Assembly (NCBI RefSeq): GCF_020009625.1
Contig: NZ_JAIHLP010000002.1
Location: 3,410,001 to 3,474,000, forward strand
Reading direction: 5' to 3'
DNA: 64,000 nucleotides
DNA from: Leifsonia poae
GTDB taxonomy: Bacteria; Actinomycetota; Actinomycetes; Actinomycetales; Microbacteriaceae
Positions 17,522-25,818 of this stretch are shown here, one piece after another (within the stretch, counting starts at the first letter, position 1; every line of letters begins with the position of its first letter). The notes beneath the pieces were generated by a model. That model was not told where the DNA came from and ran no database searches. It saw only the letters and a program-made list of their open reading frames with translations. Position numbers and translations under genes: made by a program.

Positions 17522-18700
17522 ATGGCTTTCGAGACCCTCGCCAGCGACTTCTACGGCTACGAGAACCTTCTCACCGATCGGGAGAAGAGCTTCCTCGCCG
17601 ATCTGCGCGCGCACCTGGAGTCCGAGGTGAAACCGGTCGTGAACGAGTACTGGGAGAAGGCGGAGTTCCCGCATCAGATCCGTGAGGGGCTGCATCGCAC
17701 CGGCGTGATCGGCCTCGGTTTCCCCGAGACGGCGGCTTTCGAGAACTCGGCAGTGTTCCGCGGCTGGGTGGCTCTCGAGCTGGCCAGGGTCGACGCCTCC
17801 GTCAGCACCTACGCCGGTGTGCAGAATGGCCTCGCCCTCGGAGCGATCGGCGTGACCGGCTCGGCCGAGCAGCGGGCGGAATGGCTGCCGAAACTCGCCT
17901 CCGGGGAGGTGCTCGGCGCCTTCGGTCTCACCGAGCCGCTCTCGGGCTCCGACTCGGCGCGCGGACTGCGGACGGTGGCGCGGCGCGACGGCGACACCTG
18001 GGTGCTGAACGGCTCCAAGCGCTGGATCGGCAACGCGACTTTCAGCGACATAACGATCATCTGGGCGAAGAGCGAGGACGACGGGCAGGTCAAGGGCTTC
18101 ATCGTCCCCACCGCCACCCCGGGATACACGGCGACCAAGATCGAGGGCAAACAGTCGCTGCGCATGGTGCAGAACGCAGACATCACTCTCGAGAACGTCG
18201 TCGTGCCCGAGTCGCTGCGCCTGCAGAACGCGAACTCTTTCAAAGACACCGCGGCCGTATTGCGCCTCACCCGTGCTGAGGTGGCCTGGGCTGCCGTCGG
18301 CGTCGCGATCGGCGCCTACGAGGCGGCCGTGCGGTATTCGAAGGAGCGTGAGCAGTTCGGCAAGCCGCTCGGCGCCCACCAGCTCATCCAAGATCTGCTC
18401 GTCAAGTCGCTCGGGAACATCACCGCCTCGATCGGGCTCTGCACGCGCGTCTCCGAGATGCTGGACAGCGGCGAGCAGCGCGATGAGCACTCCGCCCTGG
18501 CCAAGGCGTTCGCCACGGCACGGATGCGCGAGACGGTCGCCTGGTGCCGCGAGATCCTGGGCGGAAACGGCATCGTGATCGACTACGACGTGGCCCGGTT
18601 CTTCGCCGACGCCGAGGCGCTCTACTCCTATGAGGGCACGCGCGAGATGAACACCCTCATCGTCGGCCGCTCGATCACCGGCCATGCGGCGTTCGTCTGA
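17522..18700 (+). CDS. Acyl-CoA dehydrogenase (glutaryl-CoA dehydrogenase-like)
   Basis: A 392-residue FAD flavoprotein that introduces an alpha-beta double bond in an acyl-CoA. Visible motifs are FGLTEPLSGSDSARG (FAD/substrate binding), LNGSKRWIGNATFSD, REQFGKPLGAHQLIQ and the C-terminal YEGTREMNTLIVGR, where the Glu is the catalytic base position of glutaryl-CoA dehydrogenase-type enzymes. Stand-alone gene with its own promoter (17442). Family firm; chain-length preference not predictable. Confidence 0.92.
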   Translation: MAFETLASDFYGYENLLTDREKSFLADLRAHLESEVKPVVNEYWEKAEFPHQIREGLHRTGVIGLGFPETAAFENSAVFRGWVALELARVDASVSTYAGVQNGLALGAIGVTGSAEQRAEWLPKLASGEVLGAFGLTEPLSGSDSARGLRTVARRDGDTWVLNGSKRWIGNATFSDITIIWAKSEDDGQVKGFIVPTATPGYTATKIEGKQSLRMVQNADITLENVVVPESLRLQNANSFKDTAAVLRLTRAEVAWAAVGVAIGAYEAAVRYSKEREQFGKPLGAHQLIQDLLVKSLGNITASIGLCTRVSEMLDSGEQRDEHSALAKAFATARMRETVAWCREILGGNGIVIDYDVARFFADAEALYSYEGTREMNTLIVGRSITGHAAFV

Positions 18701-18806
18701 CCCATCGCCCGCATCCGTGGTCGACCCCGCCTCGGAACCGGTCACCTCGTCGCGATAGTGTGACCCGTGGCCGGCAGCGCGCCGGCATGACTGGGAGGTG
18801 CGTCAG

Positions 18807-19769
18807 GTGGCGTGGTTGGTGACCGGAGGGGCCGGATACATCGGCTCGCACATCGTTCGGGCGTTCCGCGCCGAAGGGATCGACGTCGTCGTGGTGGACG
18901 ATCTGTCGAGCGGCCATGAGGAGTTCGTCCCGGCCGGCGTTCCCTTCTATCGGGGCACCCTGCTCGACGGCGCCCTTCTCGAAAAGGTCTTCTCCGAGAA
19001 CAGCGTGAGCGGTGTCGTGCATGTCGCCGGCTTCAAGTACGCCGGTGTCTCGGTGCAGCGCCCGCTGCACACCTATGAGCAGAACGTCACGGCGATGGCC
19101 GTGCTGCTGGCGGCGATGCAGGAGGCCGGCGTCGATGCCCTCGTGTTCTCGTCGTCCGCCGCGGTCTATGGAACGCCGGATGTGGATCTCGTCACGGAGA
19201 GCACGCCGAAGAGCCCGGAGTCGCCGTACGGCGAGTCGAAGCTGATCGGCGAGTGGCTGCTGCGCGACCAGGCCGTCGCCGCGGGGCTGCGTCACACATC
19301 GCTCCGCTACTTCAATGTCGTCGGCTCGGGCGATCCCGCACTGCGCGACACCAGCCCCCACAATCTCTTCCCCCTCGTCTTCGACGCTCTCGTCGCAGGC
19401 CGGGCTCCTCGGATCAATGGCGACGACTATCCGACCCCGGACGGCACCTGCGTGCGCGACTACATCCACGTCGCCGACCTCGCCGTCTCGCATGTGGCCG
19501 CGGCCAAGCGGCTCGATGCGGGTGAGGCGATCGAGCCCGTCTACAACCTGGGCAGTGGCGACGGGGTCTCGGTCGGCGAGATCATGTCGACCGTCGCCGC
19601 CGTGACGCAGATCCGGTTCACCCCAGAAGTGGGGCCGCGCCGGGCAGGGGATCCTGCGAGGATCGTCGCATCGGGTGAGCTGGCGGCCCGCGATCTCGAC
19701 TGGAGAATGCGTCACACGCTCGACGACATGGTCCGCAGTGCCTGGGATGCACGCCAATCGGCCCGCTGA
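18807..19769 (+). CDS. galE: UDP-glucose 4-epimerase
   Basis: Extended SDR that interconverts UDP-glucose and UDP-galactose. VTGGAGYIGSHIV at the N-terminus binds NAD. SSSAAVYG and SPYGESKLIGEWLL supply the catalytic Ser/Tyr/Lys. RYFNVVGSG and DGTCVRDYIHVADLA are GalE signatures. The GTG at 18807 is preferred to the GTG at 18798 because GGGAGG (18793-18798) would overlap the latter but is 8 nt from the former. It has 320 residues. Probably supplies UDP-Gal to envelope glycans. Confidence 0.93.
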   Translation: MAWLVTGGAGYIGSHIVRAFRAEGIDVVVVDDLSSGHEEFVPAGVPFYRGTLLDGALLEKVFSENSVSGVVHVAGFKYAGVSVQRPLHTYEQNVTAMAVLLAAMQEAGVDALVFSSSAAVYGTPDVDLVTESTPKSPESPYGESKLIGEWLLRDQAVAAGLRHTSLRYFNVVGSGDPALRDTSPHNLFPLVFDALVAGRAPRINGDDYPTPDGTCVRDYIHVADLAVSHVAAAKRLDAGEAIEPVYNLGSGDGVSVGEIMSTVAAVTQIRFTPEVGPRRAGDPARIVASGELAARDLDWRMRHTLDDMVRSAWDARQSAR

Positions 19770-19873
19770 TCGGTCGGTTTCGGGGGTAGAACGGGCGGGC
19801 GTGTCGTGATCGTTGTCGTGCGTCGGCGCGTCGTGAAGTCTCGACCCCGGGTTAAGGCTTTACGATTCGCGAC

Positions 19874-19902
19874 TTGACGTGAGCGAATGACAACGGTGTA
19901 AT
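19874..19902 (+). promoter_or_regulatory. Promoter of whiB2-like gene
   Basis: TTGACG (19874-19879), a 17-bp spacer and TGTAAT (19897-19902) match the SigA consensus at five of six positions in each box. Transcription would start near 19909, leaving a 5' leader of about 45 nt before ATG 19955. Confidence 0.65.
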
Positions 19903-19918
19903 TATGGCAACACGTTGT
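19890..19918. promoter_or_regulatory. Inverted repeat over the whiB2 promoter (possible operator)
   Basis: ACAACGGTGT (19890-19899) and ACACGTTGT (19910-19918) form a 9-bp inverted repeat with one extra G in the left arm. It covers the -10 box and the predicted start site. The position fits a repressor site or autoregulation by a dimeric factor. No known consensus was matched. Confidence 0.4.
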
Positions 19919-19954
19919 CTTACGTGGTTTGCAGTTAATGGGTGGGAGACCGAT

Positions 19955-20275
19955 ATGACAGTTCCTGAATATCGCTCCGGGGTACCCGACGACTGGTTCA
20001 TCGATCCGGTCAAACTGGGGGTTCCGGGAGTTCGCGCGAATGTCGACGACGACAATCCGCTCGCCTGGCAGTCCGACTCGCTCTGTGCCCAGACCGACCC
20101 CGAAGCGTTCTTTCCCGAGAAGGGCGGTTCGACGCGCGACGCGAAACGCATCTGCTCCTCGTGCGAGGTCCGCTCGCAGTGCCTCGAATACGCACTGGCC
20201 AACGATGAGCGGTTCGGGATCTGGGGCGGACTCTCCGAGCGCGAGCGCCGCAAGCTGCGCAAGCGCGCCGGCTAG
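19955..20275 (+). CDS. WhiB-family Fe-S transcriptional regulator, WhiB2/WhmD-like
   Basis: A 106-residue regulator that carries a [4Fe-4S] cluster on Cys44, Cys67, Cys70 and Cys76. The turn GIWGG (88-92) is followed by the basic helix SERERRKLRKRAG. The longer N-terminus than WhiB1, and the location next to the GT2/DUF3499/manB block, match WhiB2 (Rv3260c in M. tuberculosis; WhmD is needed for septation in mycobacteria). ATG 19955 has GGGAG upstream. Controlled by a good promoter overlaid by an inverted repeat (19890-19918). Confidence 0.93.
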   Translation: MTVPEYRSGVPDDWFIDPVKLGVPGVRANVDDDNPLAWQSDSLCAQTDPEAFFPEKGGSTRDAKRICSSCEVRSQCLEYALANDERFGIWGGLSERERRKLRKRAG

Positions 20276-20349
20276 TCCCTGCCCGCGAATATTCGCCGCG
20301 CCGACCGGCTGACCGGCATCGGCCCGACCCCAACTTAGGCTGGCTCCCG

Positions 20350-22758
20350 ATGTATCCGAGAGTCACTGCCATCGTCGTCGCCCAGAGCGGCGGACCCCAC
20401 CTTCAGCGAACTCTCGACGCCCTCGCGGCCCAGACCAGGCAGCCGGATGTCGTGATCGCCGTTGATTGCGCCGCGACCGACGATGCCGCACAGCTGCTCG
20501 CCGCGGCCCGGCCCACCCACCTCCTCTCGGTTGCGGAGCGGCTCCCGTTCGGCGCGGCGGTCGCCACCGCCGTGCGCGTCACGGCACCGCCGACCTCCGA
20601 CCACGAATGGCTCTGGCTCCTCGCGCAAGACACGGCCCCCGAGCCGGGAGCGCTCGAAGCGTTGCTCGACGCAGTGGAGGTCTCCCCATCGGTCGCGGCG
20701 GCCGGACCCAAGCTCGTGGACTGGGACGACCCCACGTTCATCCGTGAGTTCGGTGAGGCGATGACGACGTTCGGCGCGGCCGTCCCGCTCGTCGAGAACG
20801 AGATGGATCAGGCGCAGCACGACGGGCTGAGCGATGTGCTCGCCGTGTCGTCCGCCGGGCTCATCGTTCGGCAGACCCTCTGGGACTCCCTGGGCGGATT
20901 CGACCCGGGGTTGCCGACGGCCGACGACGGGCTCGACTTCTGCACGCGGGTGCGACTCGCCGGGTTCCGAGTGGTTCTGGTGGCCCCGGCCCGGGTCGCA
21001 CTCGCCGGCGACGGGATCGCGGGCCCCAACCTCTCCAGCAAGTGGCGGGTTCGGCGGCGCCTCGCCAAGGAGCGACGGGCGGCGCAGCTCCACCGCCGGA
21101 TGGTTTACGCACCGGGGGCGGCCGTTCCCCTCCATTGGCTCAGTCTCGTGCCGCTCGCCATCGTCCGATCGCTCGGTCGCATCCTGCGCAAGGAGCCGGG
21201 TGCCGTCGGCGGCGAACTCGCCGCCGCGTTCCGGGTCGCCTTCTCCGGAATGAAGGTGGGCAACGCGCGCCGCACACTGGCCACGAACAAGGCCGTCGGC
21301 TGGGCGGCGATCGCACCGCTGCGCATCCCGCTGCCCGAGGCCCGACGCGCCCGCGCCCTCAAACGGGAGGCCGCGCTGGTCGGTCAGCAGGGCGAGCGGC
21401 AGGAACTCGACTTCTTCGGCACCGGGGGAGGGTGGACCGTTCTCGCCGCCCTCGTGATCGGCCTCGTTCTGTTCTTCCCATTGCTCGGCAGCGGCACGGT
21501 CTCCGGCGGAGGAATCCTCCAGCTCTCGCCCTCGGTCGGCCAGCTGTGGGCGGAACTCGGCTACGGCTGGCGGGATGTCGGGCTCGGCTTCGTCGGCGCC
21601 GCCGACCCGTTCTCGGCCGTCCTGGCGGTGCTCGGTTCGATCACGTTCTGGAACCCCTCGTTCGCATTGGTCGCGCTGTACTTCGCGGCACTGCCGCTGG
21701 CCGCACTCGGCGCCTGGCTCGCCGCGGCCCGGCTCACCAACCGCACGCTGCTGCGCGTCTTCGCCGGGCTGGCGTATGCGATCGCTCCGACGCTCCTGGT
21801 GGCGCTGCAAGACGGCCGCCCGGCCGCCGTGCTCGCCCACATCGTGCTTCCCTGGCTGTTCTTCGCCGGTCTCGCCGCCCGTCGCTCCTGGGCGGCAAGC
21901 GCAGTGACCGCCCTCTTGGCGGCTGCGACGGCGGCGTGCGCTCCCATCCTCATCCCCGCACTTCTCGTGGCCTGGATCGCCGCCCTCGCGTTCGCGGGGC
22001 GGCGCGCAGCCCGCATCGCGTTCATCCCGTTGCCGGCGATCGTGCTGTATGCCCCACTCGTGTGGCAGCAGCTCAGCCGCGGCGCCTGGCTGTCGATCTT
22101 CGCCGATCCCGGCGTCGCCCAGGATGCTCGGCAGGCGCCGGCCTGGCAGCTCGCCCTCGGGTTCCCCGACGGGACGCTCGGAGGCTGGCACACGCTGGCG
22201 TCGCAGCTTCAGCTTTCGCTGGCCGCGCCGAACATCCTCGTGCCGATCCTGCTCGCGCCGCTCGGCGTGCTCGCGATTCTGGCGCTCTTCCTCCGCGGGT
22301 CGAGCCGGGCGATCGCGGCGCTCGTCGTGGCGCTCACCGGATTCCTCACCGCCGTCGCGGCGCTGCACCTGCAGGTGGCGACGGCCGGCTCCACGGTCGT
22401 GCCGATCTGGCCGGGGACCGGCGTCAGCCTCTATTGGTTGGGACTCGTCGGAGCCGCCGTGCTGGCGCTCTCCGCGATCCCGCGCGCTGCCGTCTTCCCC
22501 GCCTGGGTGGCCGTTGTCGCACTCGCCGTCGCGGCGGTGCCGGTGGCGATCGCCCTTCCGCACGGGGACGCGGCGATCTCGGCGGGGGAGGCCGCGCGAT
22601 GCCCGCCGTCGTCACGGCGAAGGCCTCGACACAGCCGCGCATCGGCACGCTCCGGCTCACGCCCGAGCCTGATGGCGGTCTCGCGGCGGAACTCATCCGC
22701 GGCGCGGGCCAGACCCTCGACGCGCAGAGCACACTCAGCTCGACGGAACGGGAGCTGA
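20350..22758 (+). CDS. GT2 glycosyltransferase with membrane domain, 5' part of a frame-disrupted gene
   Basis: Residues 1-240 form a GT-A domain (MYPRVTAIVVAQSGGPHL, LAQDTAPEPGALEALL, FDPGLPTADDGLDFCTRVRLAGF). From about 365 onward come roughly ten membrane helices. The natural protein reads well to about residue 745 (VAIALPHGDAAISAGEA). It then turns into Arg/Ser-rich out-of-frame sequence until the stop. Its continuation is in another frame (22599-23672). Adding one G to the GGGGG at 22584-22588 would fuse the two into one protein of about 1,100 residues. It follows the WhiB2-like gene and probably glycosylates an envelope polymer. Confidence 0.82.
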   Translation: MYPRVTAIVVAQSGGPHLQRTLDALAAQTRQPDVVIAVDCAATDDAAQLLAAARPTHLLSVAERLPFGAAVATAVRVTAPPTSDHEWLWLLAQDTAPEPGALEALLDAVEVSPSVAAAGPKLVDWDDPTFIREFGEAMTTFGAAVPLVENEMDQAQHDGLSDVLAVSSAGLIVRQTLWDSLGGFDPGLPTADDGLDFCTRVRLAGFRVVLVAPARVALAGDGIAGPNLSSKWRVRRRLAKERRAAQLHRRMVYAPGAAVPLHWLSLVPLAIVRSLGRILRKEPGAVGGELAAAFRVAFSGMKVGNARRTLATNKAVGWAAIAPLRIPLPEARRARALKREAALVGQQGERQELDFFGTGGGWTVLAALVIGLVLFFPLLGSGTVSGGGILQLSPSVGQLWAELGYGWRDVGLGFVGAADPFSAVLAVLGSITFWNPSFALVALYFAALPLAALGAWLAAARLTNRTLLRVFAGLAYAIAPTLLVALQDGRPAAVLAHIVLPWLFFAGLAARRSWAASAVTALLAAATAACAPILIPALLVAWIAALAFAGRRAARIAFIPLPAIVLYAPLVWQQLSRGAWLSIFADPGVAQDARQAPAWQLALGFPDGTLGGWHTLASQLQLSLAAPNILVPILLAPLGVLAILALFLRGSSRAIAALVVALTGFLTAVAALHLQVATAGSTVVPIWPGTGVSLYWLGLVGAAVLALSAIPRAAVFPAWVAVVALAVAAVPVAIALPHGDAAISAGEAARCPPSSRRRPRHSRASARSGSRPSLMAVSRRNSSAARARPSTRRAHSARRNGS

Positions 22759-23672
22759 CACCGGCGCAACGACAGCTGGCGGCCCTCGCGGGAAACCTCG
22801 CTTCCCAAAGCGGATACGACGCGACGAGCCGGATGCGCGAGCTCGGCGTCGACTTCGTGCTCCTCGCCCCCGCAGTCACCTCGCTCGACGTGTCGACGAC
22901 CGAGGAGACCGCGGTGAGTGGCCAGGCGAAGGCGACGGCAGCGCGCGCCTCGACGGCGCTCGACGCGAACCCTCTCCTGGTCGGCGTCGGCATCACCGCG
23001 AACGGACAGCTGTGGGCGTTCGATCGGGGCACCTCGGAGGTCCCGGCTGCCGCCGCGATCCCGGCGAACGCCGGGGGGATCTGGCGCATCCTCGTTCTCG
23101 TCGTACAGGGCGTGGTCGTCGGCCTCGCGCTACTCATGTCTCTTCCGACGCGACGCTCGGCCGACCGGGTGGCGGAGCTGAACGCCAGGCGGCCGAACCG
23201 GCGCGGTGGCCGCGGCGCTGCGAAGGCGGTCGAGCCGGAGCCCGTGGTCGAGCCGGAGGACGTGGTCGAAACCGCCGAGCCCGAGAGCCCCGCCAACGAG
23301 AGTCTTGCCGCTTACGAGGCGGAACCGGCCGATGAAGCCGCCGTCGAATCGGCCGCCGTCGAATCGGCCGCCGTCGAGACGATCGATGATCCCGCGACGT
23401 CCGCGGAAGAGCCGCCGCCCGCGGACATCAAGGAGCACGAGCAGGAGCAGGCCCCCGAGTCGCAGCCGACGCCGGAGCCCGGGCCGCATCCCGTGGCCGA
23501 TCCCGACGATGGCGCCCTCGAAGCTGAGGCCGCCCCCGCCCCCGCTTTCGAGACCGACCCCGCTTCCCTCGAGCACACCACACCGCGCGAGACCCCCACC
23601 ACCCTGGAGGAGGGCCTCGACGAGACGATCATCCGCCCCCGGCGCGGACCGGACGGAGGCGCCCATGGCTGA
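22599..23672 (+). CDS. C-terminal part of the GT2 membrane glycosyltransferase, separate frame
   Basis: A 357-residue frame. It begins MPAVVTAKASTQPRIGTLRLTP, has an extracytoplasmic-type domain, a single helix near IWRILVLVVQGVVVGLALLM, then a long acidic, Pro/Glu-rich cytoplasmic-type tail containing three AAVES repeats (23337-23381). GGGGGAGG lies 7 nt before ATG 22599, so separate translation is possible. But the sequence upstream in this frame is not protein-like, and the upstream frame loses sense at the same place, so it is better read as the rest of one broken gene. Overlaps the next gene by 8 bp. Confidence 0.75.
   Translation: MPAVVTAKASTQPRIGTLRLTPEPDGGLAAELIRGAGQTLDAQSTLSSTERELTPAQRQLAALAGNLASQSGYDATSRMRELGVDFVLLAPAVTSLDVSTTEETAVSGQAKATAARASTALDANPLLVGVGITANGQLWAFDRGTSEVPAAAAIPANAGGIWRILVLVVQGVVVGLALLMSLPTRRSADRVAELNARRPNRRGGRGAAKAVEPEPVVEPEDVVETAEPESPANESLAAYEAEPADEAAVESAAVESAAVETIDDPATSAEEPPPADIKEHEQEQAPESQPTPEPGPHPVADPDDGALEAEAAPAPAFETDPASLEHTTPRETPTTLEEGLDETIIRPRRGPDGGAHG
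23337..23381 (+). repeat. Three tandem 15-bp units (AAVES repeats)
   Basis: GCCGCCGTCGAATCG occurs twice in perfect tandem and a third time ending GAGACG. In frame it encodes AAVES-AAVES-AAVET in the acidic tail of the glycosyltransferase. The whole-codon unit could expand or contract without shifting frame. Confidence 0.8.
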
Positions 23673-25095
23673 CAAGCGCGGAATCGCCCGGGTGAGCATC
23701 CGGGCCCTCACCGGCGTGATCGGCGTCGGAGTGGCGGTGGTCGCGGTCGCCGGGGCGACCTTCCTGCCCCTGCCTTCGTTCCAGATCGCCGCCCCCGTCT
23801 CCACGGTGAAGCCGGTTCCGGCCGACCAGCAGCGGGTCTGCCCCGGTCCGCTCCTCGCACTCGGTGCCGATGCCGGTGACGCGAACGCGCCCAGCGCCTT
23901 CGCCGGCGCCGACACCACCGACGGTACCGACGGGCCCAGCGTTCAGACCCGGCGCCTGAAGTCGGACTCGACCGCAACCGACTCGTATTGGGCGCCGGAG
24001 GTGCTCACCGTTCCGACACCGTCCGGTGCGTCCACACCTCCGCTCGTCGCCGGCTCGCAGCTGCAGCTCGCCCAGACCCCCGACCTCGCCGGCCTCGCCG
24101 CGGCGTCCTGCGACGAGGCGAGCGCCGACAGCTGGTTGGTGGCGGGATCCACCTCTCTCGGCCAGACGAGCCTGGTGCTGCTCTCCAACCCCACGTCGGT
24201 GCAGGCCACCGTCACCCTCACCATCTATTCGGAGGCGGGCGCGGTCGACGCGCCCGGCGCGATCGGGATCGTGGTTCCCGCAGGCGCACAGAAAGTGATC
24301 CCGCTCGCCGGTCTCGCCCCGAGCGCCGCGGCCCCCGTCGTGCACGTGCAGAGCACCGGCGGTCAGGTTCTCGCCTCCCTTCAGCAGAGCTTCGAACAGG
24401 GGATCGATCCGCGCGGCGTCGAACTGACCGGCGCGACGGCGGCACCGGAACGTACGCAGGTGATCTCCGGGATGACGATCGCCACACTGGCAAAGGTCGA
24501 GGCCGGTCAATCCGGTGAGGGATACGGCACCGACCTTCCGGCCGTCCGGGTGTTCGTCCCCGGTGACCAGGATTCGAGCGTGACCGTCGGTGCGGTCGGG
24601 GAGAACGGCACGGCTGCCGGGAACGCCTACTCGGCGACGGTCAAAGCAGGCGTCGTCACCGAGATCCCGCTCGACGGGCTGAAAGACGGCAACTACACGG
24701 TCACGGTGCGTTCGACGCATCCGATCGTCGCCGCTGCGCGCACCTCGGTGATCGGAGCCAAAGCGCGCGACTTCGCTTGGTTCGTCTCTTCACCGCCGAT
24801 GGCCGACGACTTCCTCGTGGCGGTCACGCCCGGGCCCGGCCCGCTCCTCCATTTCGCCAACACGGGCGAGAAGAACGTGAAGGTCACGCTCACCGATGAG
24901 AACGGGACGTCGTCGACGCTCGCGGTACCCGCCGAAGGCTCGGCCAACCGGTCCGTCGCCGCGGGAATCGTGACGGTGAGTGGCGCAGACGGCATGGTCG
25001 TCAGCGTGAGCTACGCCGCCGACGGTCGGAGCAGCTCGTTCGCCTTGAGCCCTCCCGGGCCGCTCGCGGCGCCGATCGAGGTCTACCCCCGCTGA
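23665..25095 (+). CDS. DUF5719 family membrane-anchored protein
   Basis: A 476-residue protein with one N-terminal helix (ALTGVIGVGVAVVAVAGATFLP, about residues 13-34) and a large extracytoplasmic part rich in Ala/Val/Thr with beta-sandwich-like repeats (LVLLSNPTSVQATVTLTIYS, LLHFANTGEKNVKVTLTDEN). The start ATG at 23665 overlaps the glycosyltransferase stop by 8 bp, so the two are translationally coupled. This pairing with a GT2 membrane protein is typical of actinobacteria. Enzyme function unknown; probably assists envelope glycan assembly. Confidence 0.82.
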   Translation: MADKRGIARVSIRALTGVIGVGVAVVAVAGATFLPLPSFQIAAPVSTVKPVPADQQRVCPGPLLALGADAGDANAPSAFAGADTTDGTDGPSVQTRRLKSDSTATDSYWAPEVLTVPTPSGASTPPLVAGSQLQLAQTPDLAGLAAASCDEASADSWLVAGSTSLGQTSLVLLSNPTSVQATVTLTIYSEAGAVDAPGAIGIVVPAGAQKVIPLAGLAPSAAAPVVHVQSTGGQVLASLQQSFEQGIDPRGVELTGATAAPERTQVISGMTIATLAKVEAGQSGEGYGTDLPAVRVFVPGDQDSSVTVGAVGENGTAAGNAYSATVKAGVVTEIPLDGLKDGNYTVTVRSTHPIVAAARTSVIGAKARDFAWFVSSPPMADDFLVAVTPGPGPLLHFANTGEKNVKVTLTDENGTSSTLAVPAEGSANRSVAAGIVTVSGADGMVVSVSYAADGRSSSFALSPPGPLAAPIEVYPR

Positions 25096-25110
25096 TCAGA
25101 CCCGGCCGGC

Positions 25111-25554
25111 CTAGAAGTGGCGGAAGCGCTCCGGTGCCAGATCCCACGGGTCTTTGCCGAGAAGCTCGGCAACGGCACGGAAGACGCATCCTTCGACGTA
25201 CATGCGGCGGTGGAGATCGTCGTTGCGGTGGAGTTTCGCGAGCCGCTGGATCGGCACCCGGTACAACAGCACTCGACGACGGGCGTGATCCACGTGCCAG
25301 CGGTCGACTCCGTCTTCGCCGGTGACCCCGATCGGCGTCGCGGCGACCTCGAAGTGGACATCGGCGAGTTCGCGCGGCCAGATTCCCTTCAGGTAGTCGG
25401 CCGTGGAGGCGACGGTCATGTCGAAGGCGTCGATGCGGTTGTCCAGCATCGGCAGATGTGGCCCGGTGACCGGGCCCCGTGCGCCGCGCCCGTGCCGGCT
25501 CCGCCAGCGGGTGGTCGCCGGCGGCTCGCTGCTGGGGACGCGGTTGCGGGGCAT
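25111..25554 (-). CDS. Zincin-like metallopeptidase-family protein without HExxH
   Basis: A 147-residue protein of the small zincin-like family (Rv3259-type neighbour of manB). DVHFEVAATPIG, RVLLYRVPIQRLAKLH and VFRAVAELLGKDPWDLAPERFRHF are recognisable. In the expected place of a zinc-binding HExxH it has VEGCVFRAV, so a classical protease centre is absent. ATG 25554 follows a TAAGAT -10-like box by 6 nt with no ribosome site, which suggests a leaderless transcript. Divergent from the DUF3499 gene. Confidence 0.75.
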   Translation of the reverse strand: MPRNRVPSSEPPATTRWRSRHGRGARGPVTGPHLPMLDNRIDAFDMTVASTADYLKGIWPRELADVHFEVAATPIGVTGEDGVDRWHVDHARRRVLLYRVPIQRLAKLHRNDDLHRRMYVEGCVFRAVAELLGKDPWDLAPERFRHF

Positions 25555-25560
25555 GTCGTC

Positions 25561-25566
25561 ATCTTA
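25561..25566 (-). promoter_or_regulatory. -10 element for leaderless zincin-like gene
   Basis: TAAGAT on the minus strand ends 6 nt before ATG 25554, the spacing expected if transcription starts at the initiation codon. No ribosome site intervenes. No clear -35 was found. Confidence 0.4.
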
Positions 25567-25583
25567 CGTCGCCGGCGCTCGGG

Positions 25584-25589
25584 TATTCT
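25584..25589 (+). promoter_or_regulatory. -10 element for DUF3499/manB transcript
   Basis: TATTCT ends 7 nt before ATG 25597, consistent with a leaderless or near-leaderless start. GAGGG lies within those 7 nt but is too close to act as a normal ribosome site. Confidence 0.4.
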
Positions 25590-25596
25590 GAGGGCG

Positions 25597-25818
25597 ATGT
25601 CGAGCCGCCCCTGTTCCCGTGTGGCGTGCCCACGCGACGCCGTGGCCACGCTCACGTATGTGTACTCGGATTCGATGGCCGTGCTCGGGCCGCTCAGCCT
25701 CAGTCACGAACCCCACACCTACGATCTGTGCGCCCAGCATGCCGAGCGGTTGAGCGCGCCGCAGGGCTGGCAGGTCGTGCGCCACGAAGTGTTCGGTGAA
25801 GTAGGTTATGGGGGATGA
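25597..25818 (+). CDS. DUF3499 family small Cys-containing protein
   Basis: A 73-residue protein: SSRPCSRVACPRDAVATLTYVYSDSMAVLGPL, then HEPHTYDLCAQHAERL. The Cys pair and the later Cys-x2-His suggest a small zinc ribbon. Found directly upstream of manB in most actinobacteria (Rv3258c-type) and coupled here by an ATGA overlap (25815-25818). Function unknown. Confidence 0.85.
   Translation: MSSRPCSRVACPRDAVATLTYVYSDSMAVLGPLSLSHEPHTYDLCAQHAERLSAPQGWQVVRHEVFGEVGYGG

Noticed and set aside
20335..22563. Open frame of about 742 codons on the minus strand
   Set aside because: Antisense to the GT2 membrane glycosyltransferase; Gly/Arg/Glu-rich with no domain.
22599..22758. Overlapping genes in two frames as a designed arrangement
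   Set aside because: The upstream frame becomes Arg/Ser-rich nonsense exactly where the other frame gains sense, so one shifted frame is the simpler reading.
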